DNA of 64,000 nt, taken from positions 1-64,000 of the forward strand of contig DVMR01000058.1 of assembly GCA_018714845.1 (NCBI GenBank), in the 5' to 3' direction. The notes beneath the pieces were generated by a model that did no database searches, was not told the DNA's origin, and saw only the letters and a program-made list of their open reading frames with translations. This document shows, one piece after another, positions 58,661 to 64,000 of the stretch (its first letter is position 1; each line of letters begins with the position of its first letter). A program made the translations under genes and the position numbers. The stretch comes from Candidatus Ventrousia excrementavium (GTDB taxonomy: Bacteria; Bacillota; Clostridia; Oscillospirales; Butyricicoccaceae).

Positions 58661-60484
58661 ATGAAAAAGCTGTTTTCGCGGCTGACCGCCGCCTGCCTTT
58701 GTCTTTTCATCCTGCTCCCCACCGCCGCTTCGGCCTCGGGACTGGACCTGTTCACCAAAAAGAACACCTACACGTCGGGGCAGTTTTCCGACGTATCCGC
58801 TTCAGCCTGGTACGCGGAAAGCGTGCAGACCTGCTATGAACTGGGCCTGATGAGCGGCTACGAGGACGGCACCTTCCGCCCCGGCGGCAACATCACGCTG
58901 GCTGAGTGCATCGTCATCGCCGCGCGCGTGCACAACATTTACCGCAGCGGGCTGGGCATTTTTGACCAGTCTGGCACCCCGTGGTACGACATTCCGGTCA
59001 AATACGCCATTTCGAGTAAAATTATCACCTCGACTGATTTTTCAGACTACACCCAGAGCGCGACGCGCGCGCAGATGGCCTACATTTTTTCTTCTCCCCT
59101 GCCCTCTTCCGAGCTGACCGCCATCAACACCATTGACTCCATTCCCGATGTGACGGCCGACGCACAGTACAGCGATTCCATTTATCTTCTCTACCGGGCT
59201 GGCGTGCTGACCGGCCGCGGCGACGAGGGCTACTTTGACCCCTCAAGCGCCATCACCCGCGGCGAGGCGGCGGCCATCATCAGTCGCCTGGTCGTGCCCG
59301 CCAACCGCAAAACCTTTACCCTGACGCCGGTCGTCGACCCGACAGACCCTGTCGACCCGGTTGATCCCGTTGACCCGGTCGACCCCACAGACCCGGATGA
59401 GACAGACCCCGTCGACCCGGTCGATCCGACCGGTGATGACGACATCTCATCGGGTACAGCCTTTTCCTTCACCGATGTGCAGAGCTTCAGCGAGGGTTTT
59501 GCCGTGGTCTCACGTTCGGGCGAATACGGCTATATCGGCACGGATGGAACCATGCTGACAGACACCAGCTACGCGGCCGCTTACCCGTTCAGCGAGGGCA
59601 AGGGCGTTGTACTGACGACCCGGGCCGCGGGCGGATACTCGCTCGGCTTTGTCGACCGCGATGGCGACTACACGTCCCTGGGCGTCAATATTGGGTCCGG
59701 CCTGGCCTACACCGGCACAGACGGGCAGTTCAGCGAGGGGCTTTTGCTGCTCAAGGGCGCTGCCCCTGCTCTGGTCGATGAGACAGGCGCCATTTTCTCC
59801 CTTGACGCTACCAGCGTCGCCGCTTCAGCCGCCGGCGACGGCCTCATTCTGATTGACGGCAATCTGGCCGGCGAATATCCCGACTACCGCTATGTTGACC
59901 ACAACGGCAGCACGGTTATAGACCTGTCCTGCGCCGGTGATTTGACCGGCGGCGTAGGCGACGCCATCGTCGATGCCGGCGCTTTTCACAACGGCATGGC
60001 GCCGGTGTGCATCGGCAGCTTTGCCGGTGGCAAACAGGTCTCGTCGAGCTGGGGTTTTATCGACCTGACCGGCAAGATCGTTGTTTCGGGATTTTCCAGC
60101 CAGCCGGCCCCATTTGAAGGTGGAGTGGCAACTGGGCTGCTGTCCGGCTCTCCGGTCCTTGTGACCGGCGCGGGCTCGACCATTTCGCTCAGCGGTTACA
60201 GCTCTGTGCTCGCGCCTTCCCCCGACTCGCCGCTTATCGGCGTGGTCAGAAATAACCGCTACGGTTTTGTTAACAAGACAGGCGCTCAGGTTATCACGCC
60301 GCAGTTCAGCTCTGCCCAACCTTTTTCTGACGGACTGGCTGCTGTCACCTCGGGCGGCAAGACGGGCTTTATCGACGAAAACGGTGACTGGGTCTTCAGC
60401 GCTGTGTATGACGAGGTTCGTTCTTTCTCCGGCGGTTTTGGCTGGGGCAAGACAGGCGGCGCCTGGTATATCCTCGAGTATTGA
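58661..60484 (+). CDS. Secreted S-layer-homology protein with WG repeats
   Basis: A 607-residue protein. Signal peptide MKKLFSRLTAACLCLFILLPTAASASG, three SLH motifs (FSDVSASAWYAESVQTCYELGLMSGYEDGTFRPGGNITLAE is the clearest), a VDPTDP-repeat linker (about residues 226-257), then 6 or so WG-like repeats (FVDRDGDY, FIDLTGKIV, FVNKTGAQV, FIDENGDW). The SLH part should bind pyruvylated cell-wall polymers; WG repeats are beta-strand modules of unknown ligand. ATG 58661, with GAAAGGA upstream. Confidence 0.9.
   Translation: MKKLFSRLTAACLCLFILLPTAASASGLDLFTKKNTYTSGQFSDVSASAWYAESVQTCYELGLMSGYEDGTFRPGGNITLAECIVIAARVHNIYRSGLGIFDQSGTPWYDIPVKYAISSKIITSTDFSDYTQSATRAQMAYIFSSPLPSSELTAINTIDSIPDVTADAQYSDSIYLLYRAGVLTGRGDEGYFDPSSAITRGEAAAIISRLVVPANRKTFTLTPVVDPTDPVDPVDPVDPVDPTDPDETDPVDPVDPTGDDDISSGTAFSFTDVQSFSEGFAVVSRSGEYGYIGTDGTMLTDTSYAAAYPFSEGKGVVLTTRAAGGYSLGFVDRDGDYTSLGVNIGSGLAYTGTDGQFSEGLLLLKGAAPALVDETGAIFSLDATSVAASAAGDGLILIDGNLAGEYPDYRYVDHNGSTVIDLSCAGDLTGGVGDAIVDAGAFHNGMAPVCIGSFAGGKQVSSSWGFIDLTGKIVVSGFSSQPAPFEGGVATGLLSGSPVLVTGAGSTISLSGYSSVLAPSPDSPLIGVVRNNRYGFVNKTGAQVITPQFSSAQPFSDGLAAVTSGGKTGFIDENGDWVFSAVYDEVRSFSGGFGWGKTGGAWYILEY
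59336..59430 (+). repeat. Tandem Val-Asp-Pro coding repeat
   Basis: Imperfect 9-nt units (GACCCGGTC and variants) coding VDP/TDP tripeptides in the linker between the SLH and WG domains. It is a length-variable, low-complexity tract. Confidence 0.85.
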
Positions 60485-60503
60485 TATTCTTTTATAAAAA
60501 CAG

Positions 60504-60530
60504 CGCCCCGGCACATGCCGGGGCGTTTTA
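60504..60530 (+). terminator. Terminator of the SLH/WG gene
   Basis: Stem CGCCCCGGC / GCCGGGGCG with an ACAT loop, then TTTTAAA. Confidence 0.85.
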
Positions 60531-60548
60531 AAGGACGGATGAGACCAT

Positions 60549-61718
60549 ATGACCCATTTTCTGGTTCAGCATTTTATCAAAAACTGGAACGACACCCGCG
60601 ACCCCGCCGTGCGCCAGCGCTACGGGGTACTGAGCGGCTGCGTCGGCATTGTACTCAACCTGCTGTTGTGCGCGGGCAAATTTCTGGCCGGTGTTCTGAC
60701 TTCATCCATCGCCGTCACAGCTGACGCCTTTAACAACCTGTCAGATGCAGGCTCGTCAATCGTCACCCTGGTGGGCTTTAAAATGGCAGGTCAAAAGCCC
60801 GACCTCGACCACCCGTTCGGTCATGGCCGCATTGAATACCTGGCCGGTCTGGCCGTCAGCATGGTCATCATTCTGGCCGGCGTTGAACTGGGAAAGGCGT
60901 CGGTCGAAAAGATTCTGTCCCCTGCACCCGTCGACTTCAGCGTGCTGTCCTGTGTCATTCTGGCCTGTTCCATCGCCGTCAAGCTGTGGATGTTTTTCTT
61001 CAACCGCCGCCTGGGGCGCGACATCGATTCGTCGGCCATGCAGGCGACGGCGACCGATTCCCTCAGCGATACGGCAGCGACGGCCGTTGTCCTGCTGGGC
61101 ACCCTGATCGGCCATTTTTCCAATCTGATGGTTGACGGCTGGCTGGGTGCGGCCGTTGCCCTGTTCATCATCTACAGCGGCATCGGCGCCGCGCGTGACA
61201 CCCTCAATCCGCTGCTGGGCCAAAAGCCCGACCCTGAGCTGGTTCAGAATATCGCCGACACCGTGCTGGCGCACAAAGAGATTGTCGGCGTGCATGACCT
61301 GATTGTCCACGACTACGGACCAGGCCGCTGTATGATTTCACTGCACGCAGAGGTGCCGTGCGACGCCAACATCATGCAGATGCACGACATCATCGACGAC
61401 GTCGAGCGCGAGCTGCAGGCGCGTTACTGCGCGGCGGCCGTTATCCACATGGACCCCATCGCGACTGACGACGAGTTGACCGTGCGCAAGCGCGCCGAGG
61501 TTGCGGCGCTCGTCAAGCTCATTGACCCGAGCGTCTCCATCCACGATTTCCGCATGACGGCCGGCCCCGAACACACCAACCTGATTTTTGACGTCGTCGT
61601 GCCGCACAATTTCCGCCTGAGCGACCAGCAGATTGCCCAGGCCATCCGCGACGCCATTTCGGCCATGGACGGCGGAAAATACTATGCCGTCGTGCAGATT
61701 GACAAGTCATATACATAA
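60549..61718 (+). CDS. Cation diffusion facilitator (CDF) exporter
   Basis: A 389-residue transporter. Six helices in the first about 220 residues carry the metal sites TADAFNNLSDAG (TM2) and ATATDSLSDTAAT (TM5); HPFGHGRIEYLAGL is the CDF signature. A cytoplasmic C-terminal domain follows, longer than in ZitB. The D-x-D-type TM2/TM5 sites without His suggest manganese or iron rather than zinc, but this is inference. The start ATG has AAAGGACGG upstream. Confidence 0.9.
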   Translation: MTHFLVQHFIKNWNDTRDPAVRQRYGVLSGCVGIVLNLLLCAGKFLAGVLTSSIAVTADAFNNLSDAGSSIVTLVGFKMAGQKPDLDHPFGHGRIEYLAGLAVSMVIILAGVELGKASVEKILSPAPVDFSVLSCVILACSIAVKLWMFFFNRRLGRDIDSSAMQATATDSLSDTAATAVVLLGTLIGHFSNLMVDGWLGAAVALFIIYSGIGAARDTLNPLLGQKPDPELVQNIADTVLAHKEIVGVHDLIVHDYGPGRCMISLHAEVPCDANIMQMHDIIDDVERELQARYCAAAVIHMDPIATDDELTVRKRAEVAALVKLIDPSVSIHDFRMTAGPEHTNLIFDVVVPHNFRLSDQQIAQAIRDAISAMDGGKYYAVVQIDKSYT

Positions 61719-61724
61719 AAACAC

Positions 61725-61753
61725 TTGACAACGGCGCACTCAAAGAGTATAAT
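61725..61753 (+). promoter_or_regulatory. Consensus promoter of the trpB T-box transcript
   Basis: Perfect TTGACA (61725-61730), a 17-nt spacer and perfect TATAAT (61748-61753). Confidence 0.85.
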
Positions 61754-61759
61754 GCCGTT

Positions 61760-62021
61760 AAACCGTTGAAGGGGAGATAAAACAGAGTACGCGCTCACAG
61801 AGAGTCCGGGCTGGTGGGATCCGGGCAGAAAGGCGGCTTTGGCAAATGGACCCCAGAGGGCGGGATGAACGGCGCTTTGCGCTCAGTATCTCCCGACGCC
61901 TGCACCGGCGTTATCGGGTGGGGAATGTGATGGCATTTCTGTAAAGTGGGTACGTTTGTACCAATCAAGGTGGCACCGCAGGTTTCAGCACCTGTCCTTG
62001 AAGAGGACGGGTGCTTTTTGT
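61760..62021 (+). promoter_or_regulatory. Trp T-box leader with intrinsic terminator
   Basis: A stem I region with an AGAGAGT motif. The specifier position reads TGG (61847-61849, tryptophan) followed by ACC. The T-box motif AAGGTGGCACCGCAGG is at 61967-61982. A terminator AGCACCTGTCCT / AGGACGGGTGCT ends in TTTTTG (61987-62020). Uncharged tRNA-Trp should turn on trpB. Confidence 0.9.
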
Positions 62022-62126
62022 TTTGTCCACCCGTGCAGAAACACTTCCCAAATCACAAAAAGGGCTGCAGTTTCAGCCCGCCACACACTGTACGGGCCCC
62101 GCAGGGGCAGGAAAGGAGAAAACAAA

Positions 62127-63335
62127 ATGAACACCATGCACACCGCTCAGCTCCCCAATGCAGACGGATTTTTCGGCCAGTACGGCGGCAGCTTTATCCC
62201 ACCGCAGCTGCAAAGCGTTTTGGACGAGGTCGCACGCGAGTTCCACGCCGCTGTGCGCGATCCGGCATTTCTCGCCGAGCTCAACCGCTACCAGGCCGAA
62301 TACATCGGCCGGCCATCCAACCTGTACTATGCCGAACGGTTGACAAAAAAGCTGGGCGGCGCCAAAATCTACCTCAAGCGCGAGGACCTCAACCACACGG
62401 GCGCGCACAAAATCAACCACGCCATCGGCCAGGCCCTGCTGGCCCGCCGGCTGGGCAAAAACCGCATTATTGCCGAGACCGGCGCGGGACAGCACGGCGT
62501 GGCGACAGCCACAGTGTGCGCGCTGTTCGGCATGGAATGTGTCATCTACATGGGCGCCGAGGACTGCCGCCGGCAGGCTCTCAACGTCTACCGCATGGAA
62601 ATGCTGGGCGCGACCGTCGTTTCGGTGGAAAGCGGTACGCGCACCCTTAAGGACGCCGTCGACGCCGCGCTGGTCGATCTGGTCGAAAACCGCGACAGCA
62701 CCTATTACCTGCTCGGCTCGGCCGTCGGCCCGGCCCCCTACCCTGAAATGGTCCGCTTTTTCCAGTCTGTCGTCGGGCAAGAGGCCCGCGCACAGTGCCT
62801 GGCCCTCGAACACCGACTTCCCGACGTCGTCATGGCCTGCGTCGGCGGCGGCTCCAACGCCATCGGCCTGTTTTCTCCGTTCTACAATGACCCCGATGTT
62901 CAGATGATCGGCGTCGAGGCCGCGGGCCGCGGGCTTGACACCCCTGACCACGCCGCCACCATGACGCTGGGCACGCCGGGTATTATCCACGGCTTTAAGT
63001 GTTATCTCGTTCAGGACGAACAGGGGCAGCCTCTGCCGGTCTATTCCATTTCAGCCGGCCTTGATTACCCCGGCGTCGGGCCTGAGCACTGCTATTACAA
63101 GGACACCGGCCGCGCGACTTATGTCGCTGCCACAGATGACGAGGCAGTCGATGCACTCTTTACCCTGTCGCGCACCGAGGGCATCGTCCCCGCCATTGAG
63201 AGCGCGCACGCGCTGGCTCACGCCATCAAACTTGCCCCCACTATGGAAAAGGACAAAATCATCATTGTAAACCTGTCGGGCCGCGGCGACAAGGACGTGG
63301 CTGAAATTGCCCGCCTGTACGGCAGCCGCCAATAA
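62127..63335 (+). CDS. trpB: Tryptophan synthase beta subunit (orphan)
   Basis: A 402-residue TrpB1-type enzyme joining indole and serine to tryptophan with PLP. The PLP lysine is in [14 protein letters not shown] (the usual form is HKINN), with GSNAIG as the PLP-phosphate loop [12 protein letters not shown], and [13 protein letters not shown] conserved. No trpA or other trp gene lies in the window, and a terminator follows, so the transcript is monocistronic behind a Trp T-box. ATG 62127, with GAAAGGAG upstream. Confidence 0.95.
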   Translation: MNTMHTAQLPNADGFFGQYGGSFIPPQLQSVLDEVAREFHAAVRDPAFLAELNRYQAEYIGRPSNLYYAERLTKKLGGAKIYLKREDLNHTGAHKINHAIGQALLARRLGKNRIIAETGAGQHGVATATVCALFGMECVIYMGAEDCRRQALNVYRMEMLGATVVSVESGTRTLKDAVDAALVDLVENRDSTYYLLGSAVGPAPYPEMVRFFQSVVGQEARAQCLALEHRLPDVVMACVGGGSNAIGLFSPFYNDPDVQMIGVEAAGRGLDTPDHAATMTLGTPGIIHGFKCYLVQDEQGQPLPVYSISAGLDYPGVGPEHCYYKDTGRATYVAATDDEAVDALFTLSRTEGIVPAIESAHALAHAIKLAPTMEKDKIIIVNLSGRGDKDVAEIARLYGSRQ

Positions 63336-63343
63336 AAAGCAAA

Positions 63344-63386
63344 AAAGCCCTTCCGTCTGTTTCAAGCAGACGGAAGGGCTTTCTTC
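63344..63386 (+). terminator. Terminator of trpB
   Basis: A 16-bp stem AAAGCCCTTCCGTCTG / CAGACGGAAGGGCTTT, then CTTC. Confidence 0.9.
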
Positions 63387-63431
63387 ATTCACTCCGCCGC
63401 AGGCGGCGCTCAGTGCTGACAGGCAATCAGA

Positions 63432-63776
63432 TCAGTACAGCGCTTCGGACGCATATTTTTCGCGCCACAACGCCTCGAGCGCTTTGATGTCCTCGCGGAA
63501 AGCCGCGGCATCCTGATCGCTCTTTTGCTCCAGCGTCTCGAGCACTTCAAGCGAAAATGCGCCCGCTCCATACCGGTCCCAGTCGGCCTGAATGCGCGGC
63601 GAAACGCACGAGCCGGTGGCGCACGAAAACTGGAAGCGGTTTTGCAGTCCGCGCAAATCAGAGCCTGACATCAAAAGCCGTTTCCCCGTCTCGGCACATA
63701 CAATGGCGAGCACGCCGCCCAGGGCCTGCTTTTCACGGTATGCGGCTGTCATTTCTTTTCGTTTCTGTTTATCCAT
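63432..63776 (-). CDS. GIY-YIG-family-like small protein
   Basis: A 114-residue protein matching the clade of DKQKRKE...GGV...SGSDLRGLQNRFQFS...TGSCVSPRIQADW...LETLEQK proteins annotated as GIY-YIG nucleases. GIY reads GVL and YIG reads LMS, so both catalytic tyrosines are missing and nuclease activity is doubtful. ATG 63776 (second of two adjacent ATGs) gives better spacing from GAGGAG. Possible coupling to the gene upstream. Confidence 0.7.
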   Translation of the reverse strand: MDKQKRKEMTAAYREKQALGGVLAIVCAETGKRLLMSGSDLRGLQNRFQFSCATGSCVSPRIQADWDRYGAGAFSLEVLETLEQKSDQDAAAFREDIKALEALWREKYASEALY

Positions 63777-63794
63777 CATTTCTCCTCTTCTGCA

Positions 63795-64000
63795 TCAGCG
63801 CATCTCCTGCGCGCTGTTGACCGGCGTGTGCCACTCGCGGATGACCTGAATATCGTGGCGGGTGCGGCTTAAATCACTGAGAATGCCGGGCAACGCCTCG
63901 GCTGATGCCTCGTTGCTCAAAAGCCGGACCACGGCATTGCGCTCCATGCTCTGCAAAATGGTGCGCACGTTGGCGCGTACGCTGTAGGCCGACCGCTCAT
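63795..64000 (-). CDS. Unidentified protein, C-terminal part (cut by window edge)
   Basis: A minus-strand frame open from the edge to a TGA at 63795-63797 codes 68 residues: SVRANVRTILQSMERNAVVRLLSN..., then SDLSRTRHDIQVIREWHTPV. I do not recognise the family. It ends about 18 nt before the GIY-YIG-like gene start, so the two may form an operon. Confidence 0.5.
   Translation of the reverse strand, partial: ERSAYSVRANVRTILQSMERNAVVRLLSNEASAEALPGILSDLSRTRHDIQVIREWHTPVNSAQEMR

Noticed and set aside
59336-59430. Short tandem repeats that might suggest a CRISPR array
   Set aside because: The 9-nt units are in frame and code VDP/TDP; there are no spacers of uniform length and no cas genes.

Overview
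The window is GC-rich chromosomal DNA from a member of the Firmicutes (class Clostridia), most likely a strictly anaerobic gut-type Oscillospiraceae/Ruminococcaceae relative. The evidence is: T-box leaders for Phe and Trp, YlxM next to Ffh, an IreB-type phosphoprotein, a DUF6514-like protein, an iron-sulfur L-serine dehydratase, a sensory-type [FeFe] hydrogenase, a tRNA-class gene edge with Clostridia-like sequence, and frequent GTG/TTG starts with strong AGGAGG sites. The genus is an inference. I see no prophage, insertion sequence, CRISPR array or rRNA.

Layout. 1-12 kb (minus strand): partial tRNA, hslO, a SAM methyltransferase with a YerC-type TrpR-like regulator, then a long tightly packed operon hflX-yigZ-dgt-dnaG-rpoD-gdhA-sdaAB-sdaAA-HAD phosphatase, which joins the macromolecular-synthesis genes to amino-acid deamination. 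rpmE sits upstream with its own promoter and terminator. 12-18.8 kb (plus): a peptidase-E-like protein, a membrane-anchored PPIC foldase, and a three-gene redox-signalling module (2Fe-2S protein, PAS-containing [FeFe] hydrogenase, SpoIIE/PP2C phosphatase). That module starts at a promoter whose -35 lies inside a Rex-like palindrome. A SPL-like radical SAM protein follows. 18.8-22.7 kb (minus): yaaA, an acetyltransferase, a cyclophilin, and a radical SAM plus DUF4130 repair pair behind a LexA-type box. 22.9-30.2 kb (plus): a LysR regulator and an accessory cluster of three lipoproteins (two esterase-like, one flavodoxin-like) with reductases and dehydrogenases. It ends in an aldo/keto reductase that has lost its N-terminus.

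30-36 kb: a small HTH/DUF6514 pair, pheST under a Phe T-box, ireB, and an HxlR regulator divergent from a flavin reductase. 36-42 kb (minus): rlmB, a 735-residue membrane protein that looks like a catalytically dead P-type ATPase, and an EF-G paralogue. 42-50.6 kb (minus): an HTH-cupin regulator, a beta-lactamase-like lipoprotein without catalytic residues, alanine racemase, and a complete dipeptide/oligopeptide ABC transporter. 51-55 kb: rimM-trmD-acetyltransferase (plus) converging on ylxM-ffh-rpsP-khpA (minus), a broken-up version of an operon that is usually co-directional. 55-64 kb: lgt-folD, an amidase, ung, an SLH/WG-repeat surface protein, a CDF cation exporter, an orphan trpB under a Trp T-box, a degenerate GIY-YIG protein, and an unidentified gene cut by the edge.

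Functionally this is mostly core information processing and cell envelope, plus anaerobic redox and amino-acid metabolism. The least ordinary items are the pseudo-P-type ATPase, the hydrogenase-phosphatase sensor module with its Rex-like operator, the SOS-boxed radical SAM pair, and the extracytoplasmic redox lipoprotein cluster.
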